A stretch of DNA of 64,000 nucleotides from Paenibacillus sp. GSMTC-2017 (GCF_016019935.1 NZ_JAECMT010000001.1:806022-870021), one strand, 5' to 3'; numbered from the stretch's first letter, positions 18,761 to 28,651 are shown. Numbers and translations: made by a program. The notes: generated from the sequence alone by a model not told the origin.

Positions 18761-19466
18761 ATTATCTTCATTAATCGTTACATCACCTTCTGTTTTGCGG
18801 TCTGGCGCGCATATCGGCATGTAACATTTTCTGTCGGAATTCTAACGAACCTAGTAACTCTTATAAGGTCAAATAGTAATCGTTTACAGTAGTAACGAAC
18901 CCCAGATTCGCTATTTCAAGAAAACATCCATATTACTGCTATTTATGATGAAATAACATCAATGGAGTTCATTAGATGTAATTAATTACGAATTTTCATA
19001 AAATAAGCATGATACAATTCGTTAAAATGGCAAATGACTTTTTGATAATCAGATAATAAAAAAGATCGAGATAGCGCGATGACGCCTATCTTCGACCTTT
19101 TGAACTAAACTAGAACATTCACTATTAGTCAATAGTGATCTGGTAAATTATAGATTAGTAAGCTTCACTTGCAAGAAATGATTCAAACCATTAATTACTA
19201 CATTCTCATCTACAGACACATAACAAGCTTTACTCTACTCAATTCGATAGCTCGACTCATCAAAACACCTCACTTTCGAAAATGTATTCAGAACCAAGCG
19301 TTCTTAATTAAGAAGATTATAATAACCGCATTTTGTAATAAATTGAACTATATTACTTTTTAACGATTTTTTAAACTTTTCAGCACAGGTACAACAAATC
19401 ATTATTGGAATTGGTCAAACTTCATATGACAACAAGTAATGTCATACATTTACCTCTTATTCCATG
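18761..19466. other. 700-bp AT-rich gap without convincing genes
   Basis: No frame here has a ribosome site plus protein-like composition. Two weak structures are visible: an imperfect hairpin at 19058-19101 (AAGATCGAGATAG against CTATCTTCGACCTT) that may terminate something, and a small inverted repeat CACTATT/AATAGTG at 19120-19137. Nothing else is supported. Confidence 0.5.
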
Positions 19467-19502
19467 CAAAAAGGTGAGAACATACATCTTATGTCCTCAC
19501 CT
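19467..19502 (-). terminator. terminator of the ribonucleotide reductase gene
   Basis: On the minus strand AGGTGAGGACATA pairs with TATGTTCTCACCT and is followed by TTTTTGC. It starts 12 bases past the nrdJ stop codon. Confidence 0.88.
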
Positions 19503-19514
19503 ATTAACCAAGCC

Positions 19515-22217
19515 CTAATTACACTTACTAAATCCACAAACGCTACATTGCTTACAACCTTCTAAGTTAACTAGCGCTGCAGAACCACACGAAGGACAGA
19601 GATCACGTTCCGTTTCAGGGTATAAATTTATCGAATGCGACTCTTTCGTAAGTACACTCGCGCCAACTTCTTCCTGCTGCGGCACTTCTCTATCACTTGC
19701 AACGTCCACCTCTTCACCAACTACATTTTCACCGTCAACTTGCCTCATTTCACTATCCCCATGCAAATCCAATGCCTTTGCAACCGCATCTGCGATTGAT
19801 TCAACACGATTCGCACCAAATCCAGTTGCACCCGAACCACCAATACCTTTCAGATGTTTAACTAACAATTGAACCTTGTTACCATGGTCACCGTAACGGA
19901 GAAACAATGAGCATACCCGCCCCAATGCTTCTGACATGGCAAATACATCTGAGCCTGCTTTTCCGACATTGAGGAAAATTTCGGCAGGTGACCCATTCAA
20001 ATCATTGATTGTAATATACGCCATGCCAAATGGTGTATTAAACCTATAAGTTGCTCCACGTAGTACACTCGGCCTGCGTTTGTACTGTTTGTCTAACGTG
20101 CTTTCTGCTAACGCACTTACTCTTAACGCGCCTTCACTTGTATTACTTGCAGCTACTAATGAGCTTCCACTTGCATTACTTACACCTAACGAACTTTCAC
20201 TAGCATCCACGTTAACTAATAATGGCGAATCTACAGGAGGAGCCTCATCTGGTAACCATTTCTCCTCGTCTAATGTATCATCAGTCTTCTTCTCGTCCGA
20301 ACTTGAACTTGTTGAAAGCACTTGTACATCACGACTTCCGTCACGATAAATGGTGACTCCTTTGCAACCAAGCTCATAAGCCAGTTCGTAAAGTCTCCCC
20401 GTCTCTTCTACAGTGAAGTCTGCAGGACAATTTGCCGTTTTCGAAATGGAGCTATCTACCCAACGCTGAATAGCGGCTTGCGTTCGAATATGATCTTCAG
20501 CAGATAACTCCATTGCTGATACAAAGTAATCGGGCAGCTCCTGATCCAGATGGTCGTCCTTCCACTTCTGAGCAATCGGGACAAGCTGCTTATCGAAGCC
20601 AAGCCTGCTCTGACGGAAATATTCGAAAGCGAAATAGGGTTCAATACCCGTCGATGTACCCACCATAGTACCTGTACTTCCTGTTGGTGCTTGTGTCAAA
20701 ACAGTCACGTTACGTATACCCTGTTTCGCAATTTTTTCGCTAATCTCAGGATAAGCAGCAAGTAGTTCCTTCATAAATCCGCTTTGTACATACTTTTCTC
20801 TGTCAAATGCCGGAAACGAGCCCTTTTCTGAAGCGATCTGTGATGAAGCTAAATAAGCTTCCTTCGCCATAAAACCATATAACTTATTTAAGAAAGTTAG
20901 CGACTCTTTACTTCCGTATCGTATGTTAAGCTTAATCAATAACTCAGCAAGTCCCATCGTACCAAGACCGATGCGCCGCTCCTTTTTTTGATTGGCTTCA
21001 TTTTCAGCGAAATGGTAGGGCGTCTTATCGATCACATTATCTAGAAACCGCACTGACCACCGTGTTACTTTACCTAATTCATCCCAATCTACATCTTTGC
21101 GAGACGCATCGTAGAACTTAGATAAATTAACAGCGGACAAGTTACATACACCCCAGCCTGGCAAACCTTGCTCCCCACATGGATTCGTTGAGATTATCGG
21201 GTTGAAGTACCAGCTATTTGACATCTTGTTATAACGCTCCATAAACACGACACCCGGTTCAGCTGACTTCCATGCAGACTCAATAATGGTTTGCCAAATT
21301 TCTTTCGCTCGAACCTTCTTATATGAAATAACTCGTTTTCCCAATTGTCTCCATGCCTCGATATCTCCAGTCCACAGCTCGTCATAACCGCTTTCCTTCG
21401 TGTCAGGGAAAACGAGTTCCCACTCTCCGTCTTGCTTCACAGCTTCCATAAAAGCATCACTTACACAAACAGACAAATTTGCGTTCGTCACTTCTCCGCT
21501 CTTTTGCTTCACTGTAATAAACTCCAAAATATCGGGATGCCAATCGTTCATCATTAGCATAAGTGCCCCCCGCCTGCTACCACCTTGCTCAATAAGTCCA
21601 GTCGTATAACTGAACAAACCACCCCAAGATACTGCACCACTCGAAGAACCGTTCACACCAGCCACATTTGCACGCCGTGGACGAAGTGACGAAATATTAA
21701 TGCCTACTCCTCCGCCTCTAGCCATAATTTCCGTCATATCTGATAATGTCTTTATTATGCCGCCCCTACTATCGATTGGAGATGGAACGACATAGCAGTT
21801 AAACAACGTTAGCTCTTCACTCGCACCCGCTCCAGCCATAATTCTCCCTCCGGGTACAAGCTTCCAATCATCCAAAATATATCTAAACTTTCTCTCCCAC
21901 TCTACTGACTTTGCAAGCGAATTCTCCACAGAAGCAATAGAAGTAGCAAGTCTATCCCACATTTCCTCTGGATGACGTTCAATAGGGTGCATCAATTTAT
22001 GGATACTAGTAGAGACGATGTCTCCATTGTGCAGACGAACTTCCACACTTTCATGCTTCCGACTAACAACCTCTCCAACTTCTTTTACCGGAAACTTAGC
22101 ATCTTCCTTTAGCAGTACTAGAACCGTATCTCCCGTTTTCACCTTACTTGCATCGACATTTTTCCTTGCATACCGGTCCAAAAATATTTTTTCACTTAGC
22201 CCTTCAAGCCGCCGCAT
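19515..22217 (-). CDS. nrdJ: adenosylcobalamin-dependent (class II) ribonucleotide reductase
   Basis: A protein of about 900 residues that reduces ribonucleotides with a cobalamin-derived radical. The core shows LFNCYVVPSPIDS and ARGGGVGINISSLRP in the first third, NPCGEQGLPGWGVCNLSAVN in the middle with the active-site cysteine, and APTGSTGTMVGTSTGIEPYF later. A poorly conserved Ser-rich linker at about 620-690 leads to a C-terminal region ending in a four-cysteine zinc ribbon, CPSCGSAAL...CKQCSVCG. The ATG at 22217 is preferred to the TTG at 22226, which sits against AGGAGGAG. Two NrdR boxes lie upstream. Confidence 0.93.
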   Translation of the reverse strand: MRRLEGLSEKIFLDRYARKNVDASKVKTGDTVLVLLKEDAKFPVKEVGEVVSRKHESVEVRLHNGDIVSTSIHKLMHPIERHPEEMWDRLATSIASVENSLAKSVEWERKFRYILDDWKLVPGGRIMAGAGASEELTLFNCYVVPSPIDSRGGIIKTLSDMTEIMARGGGVGINISSLRPRRANVAGVNGSSSGAVSWGGLFSYTTGLIEQGGSRRGALMLMMNDWHPDILEFITVKQKSGEVTNANLSVCVSDAFMEAVKQDGEWELVFPDTKESGYDELWTGDIEAWRQLGKRVISYKKVRAKEIWQTIIESAWKSAEPGVVFMERYNKMSNSWYFNPIISTNPCGEQGLPGWGVCNLSAVNLSKFYDASRKDVDWDELGKVTRWSVRFLDNVIDKTPYHFAENEANQKKERRIGLGTMGLAELLIKLNIRYGSKESLTFLNKLYGFMAKEAYLASSQIASEKGSFPAFDREKYVQSGFMKELLAAYPEISEKIAKQGIRNVTVLTQAPTGSTGTMVGTSTGIEPYFAFEYFRQSRLGFDKQLVPIAQKWKDDHLDQELPDYFVSAMELSAEDHIRTQAAIQRWVDSSISKTANCPADFTVEETGRLYELAYELGCKGVTIYRDGSRDVQVLSTSSSSDEKKTDDTLDEEKWLPDEAPPVDSPLLVNVDASESSLGVSNASGSSLVAASNTSEGALRVSALAESTLDKQYKRRPSVLRGATYRFNTPFGMAYITINDLNGSPAEIFLNVGKAGSDVFAMSEALGRVCSLFLRYGDHGNKVQLLVKHLKGIGGSGATGFGANRVESIADAVAKALDLHGDSEMRQVDGENVVGEEVDVASDREVPQQEEVGASVLTKESHSINLYPETERDLCPSCGSAALVNLEGCKQCSVCGFSKCN

Positions 22218-22295
22218 TCCGATCAACTCCTCCTAAATAGGTCATTGAATTGAAACTTTCCCGCATTGCAACTATCCGATCAAACGATATAACTT

Positions 22296-22337
22296 CAATA
22301 TATTGTATTCAAAAGGATTATATCATACTATATGTTG
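22296..22337 (-). promoter_or_regulatory. tandem NrdR boxes upstream of nrdJ
   Basis: CAATATATTG at 22296-22305 and CTATATGTTG at 22328-22337 both fit the NrdR core CWATATNTWG. Their starts are 32 bp apart, three helical turns, the spacing seen for cooperative NrdR binding. The site lies 79-120 bases upstream of the nrdJ ATG; the divergent helicase gene starts about 97 bases on the other side. Confidence 0.72.
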
Positions 22338-22433
22338 ATTTATACTCTGTTCACAGATGCTTCTTATTATTATTGCTCTATAAGGCAATACTAATGACAA
22401 CTTATCCCTTGTTATCGAAAAGGAGCGCTCTTC

Positions 22434-24254
22434 ATGACATTCGAAATATCGCCGCAAGCTGCTACAGCAGAGAGTAGCTCATCCATAATGAAACGGAAAC
22501 TACATTCACATGTAGATTTACAAGTAGATCGTACTTGGTTTGATGAATTGCAAGATCGACTCTCGAAAAATGGCCCCTGGGATGATTGGACGCTCTATCA
22601 GCTAGCTATTGAAGCAGAACAAGCTAAACGCGTCGAAAGTTTCGAAGAACTACAATGTTTACGGACGTTGCCTGCAATCGTACCAATGCCTCATCAAATC
22701 AGCACTGCGAGCAAAGTGCTTCATGAAATGGGCGGCAGAGCTATTCTTGCGGATGAAGTTGGACTTGGCAAGACGATTGAAGCTGGACTTGTGCTGAAAG
22801 AATATATGGTGCGCGGCCTTGTGAAGCGAGCCCTCATTCTTGTGCCTGCATCTCTAGTGCTTCAATGGGTGCGAGAACTAAACCAAAAGTTCGGTATTTC
22901 TGCATTCGCGCAGAAGAAAGAGCATACTTGGGGGTATGACGTTGTTGTCGCTTCTATCGATACTGCCAAACGCGAGCCGCATCGAGAACGTGTACTAGGA
23001 ACTGAATACGATCTTATTATTATTGATGAAGCTCACAAGCTCAAAAATAAAAAAACGACTAACTACCAGTTTGCTACTCTGCTTCGCAAAAAGTATTGCC
23101 TACTGCTAACAGCGACACCGATCCAAAACGATTTGGACGAGCTTTTTAATCTCATCACGTTGTTAAAGCCTGGACAACTTGGTGGACAAAGTGATTTTGC
23201 AGCTAATTTCGTCGTAGATAAGCGGCTCCCAAAAAATGAGGATCAATTACAAGAAGCTTTATCTACCGTAATGATTCGCAATCGTCGCGGCGATGGAGGC
23301 ATTCATTTTACGAAACGAATTGTCAAAAACATTCCACTCGCGCTTTCCGCTGATGAAAAAGCACTTTATGATGCCGTTACCGGCTTCGTGAAGGAAAGAT
23401 ATAACGAAAGCGGCGGCGATATGAGCAGCATGCTTTCACTTGTCACTTTGCAGCGCGAAGTATGTAGTAGTAGAGATGCTGTATTTCTAACACTCATCAA
23501 TCTGTTTAAAAAAACGGAGGAAGATTCACCGCTTAGACCAAAGATTTGGGGACTGGTGGAGAAGATAAAAAGTATCAAAGCCAACACGAAAGCGGAAAAA
23601 GCGATGGAACTTGTGAAAGAGATGAACGAAAAAGTCATTATTTTCACAGAGTACAGGGCGACGCAAGAATATTTACTCCAATTTTTCCGTGCACAAAACA
23701 TAATGGCTGTGCCATACCGTGGCGGTATGAACCGCGGTAAAAAGGATTGGATGATGGATTTGTTCCGTGGGCGAGCTCAGGTGCTTATCGCAACAGAAGC
23801 TGGTGGTGAAGGAATCAATCTTCAGTTTTGTCACCATATGATCAACTTTGATTTGCCATGGAATCCTATGCGAGTTGAGCAAAGAATCGGCCGCGTTCAT
23901 CGGCTCGGTCAAACGGAGGATGTACGTATCTACAATTTATGCACGCTTGGCACAATAGAAGAACATATCGTTAGTCTGCTACACGAAAAAATCAATCTAT
24001 TCGAGCTAGTTATAGGTGAACTAGATCACATATTAGAACGGTTCGAAGGCGGCGACTCGATCGAAAAGCGGCTTGCCCGCGCATTACTGGAGTCTGGAGA
24101 CGATCGCGATTTAGAGAAGCAATTAAATCAACTAGGAAGTTCACTCAGCCAAGTGCGAGATGAAGTTAAATCGACAACTAATCCATTATCCGCTGGCCCG
24201 GAATTGCTGATAAAAGTAGATCAACTTGGTCAAACGGTGGAGGTAAAGCCATGA
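22434..24254 (+). CDS. yqhH: SNF2-family DEAD/DEAH helicase (YqhH-like)
   Basis: A 606-residue superfamily 2 ATPase. Motif I is DEVGLGKTIEAG at about residues 103-114, motif II DEAH at about 200-203, and motif III LLLTATPIQND near 224. The second RecA lobe has IIFTEYRATQEY, ATEAGGEGINLQFC and the arginine-finger motif QRIGRVHRLGQ. SNF2 enzymes translocate on double-stranded DNA; the exact role of Bacillus YqhH is not established. AAGGAG lies 8 bases upstream. It overlaps yqhG by four bases (ATGA), the same neighbour order as in Bacillus. Confidence 0.9.
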   Translation: MTFEISPQAATAESSSSIMKRKLHSHVDLQVDRTWFDELQDRLSKNGPWDDWTLYQLAIEAEQAKRVESFEELQCLRTLPAIVPMPHQISTASKVLHEMGGRAILADEVGLGKTIEAGLVLKEYMVRGLVKRALILVPASLVLQWVRELNQKFGISAFAQKKEHTWGYDVVVASIDTAKREPHRERVLGTEYDLIIIDEAHKLKNKKTTNYQFATLLRKKYCLLLTATPIQNDLDELFNLITLLKPGQLGGQSDFAANFVVDKRLPKNEDQLQEALSTVMIRNRRGDGGIHFTKRIVKNIPLALSADEKALYDAVTGFVKERYNESGGDMSSMLSLVTLQREVCSSRDAVFLTLINLFKKTEEDSPLRPKIWGLVEKIKSIKANTKAEKAMELVKEMNEKVIIFTEYRATQEYLLQFFRAQNIMAVPYRGGMNRGKKDWMMDLFRGRAQVLIATEAGGEGINLQFCHHMINFDLPWNPMRVEQRIGRVHRLGQTEDVRIYNLCTLGTIEEHIVSLLHEKINLFELVIGELDHILERFEGGDSIEKRLARALLESGDDRDLEKQLNQLGSSLSQVRDEVKSTTNPLSAGPELLIKVDQLGQTVEVKP

Positions 24255-25201
24255 ATGAGAAGCAAGTGCATAAATTTGTGAACCGCTATTTGGAAGCAAC
24301 CGACTGTTCTATCATCGAAAAGTCACCAGCCCACTTTACCGTTAAATTGTCACCTAGTGCTGATCGTGAACTAACGAACAGACCCTATTATTGGAGCTTC
24401 GTAGATCGTGTTGGAACTGAACCTGAGACGATGACCTTTCTGTTCGTGACAGATAAAGAACGATATGATGCGTTGCCTTCTACGCCAGAATTAACACCTA
24501 GTGGTCAAGCCGAAGCGGGTAACCAAACTTCTGCGGTCGATGCTGCACTCACAAGGTCGTTCGGCTTCATTAATAATAATTTGACTGCACCAGCTCGAAT
24601 TCCGCGAGAAGATTTATATTTCGGCTCACGCAAGCTGGAACAATTATTCGGTGCTGCAAAAACGAAGGGCAGTTTTGTTTATTTATTTCAAGAACCTGAT
24701 AAACGAGGGAGTAGCCCTTTTAGTTCCACACCATATACAGCTTGGCTTGGTGTTAACATTCGGATAGAATTTGCCTGTGATCGTAAGCGGGAAGAAATTC
24801 ATAGCTTTGGTGTTTCGCTGGTGACTGGTCATTGTGTTGACCGCTTTCATGATCGACTAGTTGCTACGAAGCTGACTCCAAGGCTACCTGCCAACATTCA
24901 TGTGACGAAAACAGGAATTTCCTTCAACAAAGCGTTAACGATTGTCGAGCAAACACTGGAACGAAAGCTAAAATCGTATGATTATAACTGGGCAGTTGAT
25001 GCCACTAACAGACTTAAACATGAAATGGATCGAATCAATGCCTATTATGAGCCGCTATTGGAACATGCAACAGAAGAAAACAAACCTGCCGTCACCGAGC
25101 AATACGAGCAGCGCCAAGCAGAAATTCGTTGGCAATATGAACCTCGTGTGACGGCTTCCGCCATTAACTGCGGCATTTTCCACCTGGAGGGAATCGATTG
25201 A
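24251..25201 (+). CDS. yqhG: YqhG-family protein
   Basis: A 316-residue soluble protein beginning VHKFVNRYLEATDCSIIEKS after the first few residues. The C-terminal third is helical and charged with a coiled-coil-like YEPLLEHATEENKPAVTEQY region. It has no recognised catalytic motif. In Bacillales it is encoded next to the SNF2 helicase, as here with start and stop overlapping, which suggests the two act together; a direct complex is inference. GGAGG precedes the ATG by about 7 bases. Confidence 0.85.
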   Translation: MNEKQVHKFVNRYLEATDCSIIEKSPAHFTVKLSPSADRELTNRPYYWSFVDRVGTEPETMTFLFVTDKERYDALPSTPELTPSGQAEAGNQTSAVDAALTRSFGFINNNLTAPARIPREDLYFGSRKLEQLFGAAKTKGSFVYLFQEPDKRGSSPFSSTPYTAWLGVNIRIEFACDRKREEIHSFGVSLVTGHCVDRFHDRLVATKLTPRLPANIHVTKTGISFNKALTIVEQTLERKLKSYDYNWAVDATNRLKHEMDRINAYYEPLLEHATEENKPAVTEQYEQRQAEIRWQYEPRVTASAINCGIFHLEGID

Positions 25202-25314
25202 ATACAATTAGACGGGAACCGCATCATTACGGCAAAAAAAAGCGCTATTACGACTCATTGATGCCGACAGGTTGTAACAGCATTCTTAAAGCCTGTCCGC
25301 TACAATGTAGCTGA
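25198..25314 (+). CDS. possible 38-residue protein downstream of yqhG
   Basis: A TTG at 25198 follows GGAGG by 7 bases, an excellent ribosome site, and opens 38 codons overlapping the yqhG stop. The product, MNTIRREPHHYGKKKRYYDS followed by a tail with three cysteines, is basic and soluble. No homolog is known to me. It could be a real coupled small gene, or the ribosome site may be coincidental. It ends 11 bases before the next gene. Confidence 0.35.
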   Translation: MNTIRREPHHYGKKKRYYDSLMPTGCNSILKACPLQCS

Positions 25315-25325
25315 GGTGAAAACAT

Positions 25326-26225
25326 TTGCGAAAATTATTGATTAGATGGACAACTGTAGCTGTATTATCAACCGTACTGCTCGCGGCAAGTAGCCCCCCT
25401 GTCCCTATTGCTGCCCTCTCCGTGTTAGAGGTTAGCATATCTGCAGAAACTACATTAGAGTCACAGGCACAAAGCTGGGTTGACGAACTTGCTTCTAAAT
25501 CAGATTACTCAGAGTGGAAGTCAGCCACTCTCGCTATTTCTCCACTCGGTCCGGGAACACATAGCTGGTTAGTTTTACTTACGAAAAAAGAAACAATTGT
25601 TGGTTACTTGGTCGTAAATGCGACCGAAGATGGGAAGTTTCAGCTAGGGGAATATGGCATTGGGGAATACCCGTTATTTAATGAACAATCGCTGCAGCTT
25701 TCCTTGCTGCAGCTTGAACTAATAAATCAGCCTAATCAAGCCGAAAAGGTTTACGTACACCCGCTTCAAGCTGCATGGCGAATTACATCCAAAAAAGCTG
25801 TCTATTATAGAGATGCTAACTCAGGTGAAGATCTGCCTGAGTATAACATCAACTGGGACAAGCCTGCAGGTGACAATGAATTAGAAAATAGACATGGGTT
25901 ACTTTCCTCCCATGCCAAATTGGCTCATTATCGTTCTATCGGTTCATTTGATCCTTATGGACGGATGCCCTGGTTAACAAAAAAACCTATCGCTATACAA
26001 TCTAATGACTATTCCACTATAGTAACAGCAATAAAAAACAAAAAGCAGCTTCGCTACACTTACGTTTCAGAAGACAATTCTTACCGTGCAGTATGGTCGG
26101 TAGTTGGATATGACGAGTGGGAAAACGGCGAACTGTTCGTTGCTCTCGACACGGATGAAGACAGCTCAGATCGCCGTTATATTCCGATGGCATTACTTGT
26201 GGAAAAAGGCAAATTTTATCGTTGA
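25326..26225 (+). CDS. predicted secreted protein of unknown function
   Basis: A 299-residue protein with a TTG start after GAGGTG. The N-terminus MRKLLIRWTTVAVLSTVLLA is a signal peptide, probably cut near residues 30-40. The body has repeated surface-type motifs: SWLVLLTKKETIVGYLVVNA at about 78-97 and YDEWENGELFVALDTDED near the end. The pattern weakly recalls PepSY/C39-like secreted proteins of Bacillales but no catalytic residues are evident. It lies in the helicase operon direction and converges on yqzE. Confidence 0.6.
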   Translation: MRKLLIRWTTVAVLSTVLLAASSPPVPIAALSVLEVSISAETTLESQAQSWVDELASKSDYSEWKSATLAISPLGPGTHSWLVLLTKKETIVGYLVVNATEDGKFQLGEYGIGEYPLFNEQSLQLSLLQLELINQPNQAEKVYVHPLQAAWRITSKKAVYYRDANSGEDLPEYNINWDKPAGDNELENRHGLLSSHAKLAHYRSIGSFDPYGRMPWLTKKPIAIQSNDYSTIVTAIKNKKQLRYTYVSEDNSYRAVWSVVGYDEWENGELFVALDTDEDSSDRRYIPMALLVEKGKFYR

Positions 26226-26410
26226 CGATCAGCTCTACCTCTCCACCAAAGAATAAAACTTACCGGGCCCCAACCAAACCAACGCGTCAGCCACGGCTCT
26301 CTAGCCGCCTTGGCTGACGTTTTTGCTTGTTTTCGCTCATCAGCCGGTGTCTCCATATAATGTATAAATTGCTCCGTCATATATTTAACGAGATCATTTC
26401 CTCCAGCCAC
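26216..26410 (-). CDS. yqzE: YqzE-family small protein
   Basis: A 64-residue protein, MAGGNDLVKYMTEQFIHYME and then TPADERKQAK, with a C-terminal WLTRWFGWGPVSFILWW hydrophobic segment. The D-x-VKYMTE-x-x-x-x-YM-x-TP-x-x-ERK pattern matches Bacillus YqzE, a small protein from the comG region. No com genes are present here. The start is the GTG at 26408-26410, 8 bases after TAGGAGG; the upstream in-frame GTG lies inside that ribosome site. Its end overlaps the convergent secreted-protein gene by 10 bases. Confidence 0.75.
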   Translation of the reverse strand: MAGGNDLVKYMTEQFIHYMETPADERKQAKTSAKAAREPWLTRWFGWGPVSFILWWRGRADRQR

Positions 26411-26542
26411 ATGAATCACCTCCTACGCTAAACTCTTACCTAAAGCATACCCCATTCTTTTTGAACATAATCATGTATGAGTTTTCCTCAGATCAGCCAC
26501 GCTAATGGAATATAAAACGCCAACATGCGGAGGACTGAGCAT

Positions 26543-27262
26543 ATGATGCAAAAATCGTTATTGTGCTTGATATGTGTATGTGTGCTTGGTTTAACTGGGT
26601 CTGCACCTGCACAAGCAATGGATAAACGAAAAGAAGAAGAGCAAGTCGCACAAATTAAAGACCAAAACATTTCACTTCCTCATACAACCGTTATTATCGA
26701 TGTTGGTCATGGTGGTATTGATGGTGGTGCGTCACACGGAGATTTGCTGGAGAAAGATATTAACCTCGCTATTGCAGGTAAATTGTATCTTCTTCTTAGA
26801 AGTCAAGGCATTCCAGCTATTATGAATCGTACAGACGATTACGCACTTAGTGATGACAATCACTGGCACAACTCGAAATCGAGGCATCGCAAAGATTTGT
26901 CGCAAAGACGTCAGCTCACCGAAGAAATTGACAGTGAGCTGCTTGTTAGTCTACATGTGAACTGGGGTAAAAACAGTTCCAGAAGAGGCCCTCTCGTCTT
27001 ACATCAGGAATCTGGAGAAAGTGCTCTGTTAGCATTTTGTATACAAGACGCCTTAAATCGTCAACAATCTTCAAATGCCCTTCCTAAACTTGGGAATCCG
27101 TTTTATTTACTAAGACGCGTAGAGCAACCTTCTGTTATTGTCGAGATGGGTTTTATTAGTAACCAAGCCGATCGCGACATGTTAACTGATTCACGAAGTC
27201 AATTACAAGTTGCTGGGGCTATTGCATCAGGGATTAGGCAATATAAATGGATCAATCATTGA
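26543..27262 (+). CDS. N-acetylmuramoyl-L-alanine amidase (Amidase_3)
   Basis: A secreted zinc amidase of about 239 residues that cuts the bond between N-acetylmuramic acid and L-alanine in peptidoglycan. The signal peptide ends near APAQA. The catalytic domain shows IIDVGHGGIDGGASHGDLLE with the first zinc His and Glu, a SLHVNWG motif with the second His, and VIVEMGFISNQADRD with the catalytic Glu. It is close to CwlD in size. The ATG at 26543 follows GGAGG by 9 bases; the ATG at 26525 has no ribosome site. Its last 36 bases overlap the convergent deacetylase gene. Confidence 0.88.
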   Translation: MMQKSLLCLICVCVLGLTGSAPAQAMDKRKEEEQVAQIKDQNISLPHTTVIIDVGHGGIDGGASHGDLLEKDINLAIAGKLYLLLRSQGIPAIMNRTDDYALSDDNHWHNSKSRHRKDLSQRRQLTEEIDSELLVSLHVNWGKNSSRRGPLVLHQESGESALLAFCIQDALNRQQSSNALPKLGNPFYLLRRVEQPSVIVEMGFISNQADRDMLTDSRSQLQVAGAIASGIRQYKWINH

Positions 27263-28084
27263 TGATCGAACCATATCGGATAATTTAACGAAATGCGCAA
27301 CTGACCGTAAGTCAGGAATAGACCTTAGTAATACTGCTGATGTCTTTTTCCCAGGCGGTCCAACATGACCTATCGTTATGCAACTTTCATTATTTTCTAA
27401 ATGTCTTCTAAGTAAATTAACTTGCTTGGAAATGTGTTGCTCCGTATATACGTCATCAAGGAAAACGTTATTCCCGAGCGTTGGCACACCTAATTCTTTT
27501 GCAACTTGAGGAACTACCGTTTTAGGAGTTGTCTTACTATCTAAATAAAACATGCCATGTTCCTTAATAACGGTAAGTACGACTCGCATAATTCTTTCGT
27601 CAGCTGTAATTTTAGAGCCCATATGGTTGTTCATTCCTATTGCGTGAGGAACGTCATTTATGGCGTCCTCCACTCTCTTTCTCACTTCCGCATCGCTCAA
27701 ATCAGCTGTAATAGCCCCTGGACCAAGCCATGATTTTAAGCCTTTGTTCGGTTCCATAGGCATATGAACAATCACATCATGACCAAGCTTGTATGCGGCC
27801 TCCGCATCTTGCTTTGACGTTGGCATAAATGGCATTACTGCTACCGTAAAGGGGATCGGAAGTTTAAGCATCTCTTCCGTTCCAGTCATTCCGTTGCCGA
27901 AATCATCGATGACTATGGCGAGGGTGCGAGTTTTTGCGTTCTTGCCTGTATCGTCTACACTTGCGGCAACGATTTGATTGCTTGTACGAAAGGATGTACA
28001 TATACAAACGATACAAAATACAAAAATGCCTATCATACGAGCTACTTTCCAACTTTTTAGTCCTTTGTTATGAATTAGCTTCAT
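27227..28084 (-). CDS. divergent polysaccharide deacetylase family protein (PF04748-type)
   Basis: A protein of about 285 residues with an N-terminal membrane anchor or signal (IGIFVFCIVCIC at about 18-29) and an extracellular domain. TRTLAIVIDDFGNGMTGTEE opens the domain; HDVIVHMPMEPN and GMNNHMGSKIT carry the conserved His and Asn-His residues of this deacetylase-like family, and ITIGHVGP closes it. The substrate is unknown. The ATG at 28084 is preferred because GGAG lies about 10 bases upstream; the longer frame from 28153 begins with GTG without a ribosome site. Convergent with the amidase. Confidence 0.82.
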   Translation of the reverse strand: MKLIHNKGLKSWKVARMIGIFVFCIVCICTSFRTSNQIVAASVDDTGKNAKTRTLAIVIDDFGNGMTGTEEMLKLPIPFTVAVMPFMPTSKQDAEAAYKLGHDVIVHMPMEPNKGLKSWLGPGAITADLSDAEVRKRVEDAINDVPHAIGMNNHMGSKITADERIMRVVLTVIKEHGMFYLDSKTTPKTVVPQVAKELGVPTLGNNVFLDDVYTEQHISKQVNLLRRHLENNESCITIGHVGPPGKKTSAVLLRSIPDLRSVAHFVKLSDMVRSSMIDPFILPNP

Positions 28085-28651
28085 CTTATCCGAGCTCCGT
28101 TCTCTGTTGTAATACGCTATCTGTCCGTGACCAAACGAAAATATGCTACCCACTAATCGTTAACATTCCCCATAATTAACAGGATTATGATGATTCATTC
28201 ATTCTCCCCCTCGGATAGTGAACCTTGATTTCAACAGTTCCTCTAGCAGGGTGCAATCACTTTCCAAAATTACCGGAAGCCGATACTAGCTCCTTCAAAC
28301 TGACCATGACCAAGCAAGTCCTCCGAAATGACAGTTTGCGGAGACTTGAAGTGCTGATGCTGATATATTCAATTGTTCGAGTTTCCACCAAGACCATGTA
28401 AAAAACAAGGACAGGCTCCTGCCCCTCCTTGTTGTAAACTATCGATTCACTGCTGTAAAAACCTCCATATTGTCGCATCTCTACGTACCATACTTTTGGA
28501 TCTCTGTTCTCTACTATGTTAATATTAACGAGTGACATGAAAAAGACACTAACGTTGTGTGTGTATATAGTATACGAAAGTCTTGAAGATTTTCTTGAAG
28601 TAAAGTAGCCTCCTAGTCCCTACGTTATCTACGATTATATTGACAATAGCT
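28085..28651. other. intergenic region left of CRISPR array 1
   Basis: About 570 bases without a supported gene. A 93-codon frame at 28257-28538 on the minus strand has no ribosome site and no recognisable pattern, so it is not called. The right part passes into a transposase relic and then the trailer end of the array. Confidence 0.5.

Noticed and set aside
19058..19101. Imperfect hairpin in the LPMO-nrdJ gap as a riboswitch or RNA gene
   Set aside because: Stem is imperfect and there is no gene downstream in a suitable orientation; at best a weak terminator.
28257..28538. 93-codon open frame on the minus strand left of array 1
   Set aside because: No ribosome site, no recognisable motif and atypical composition; more likely chance or relic sequence.
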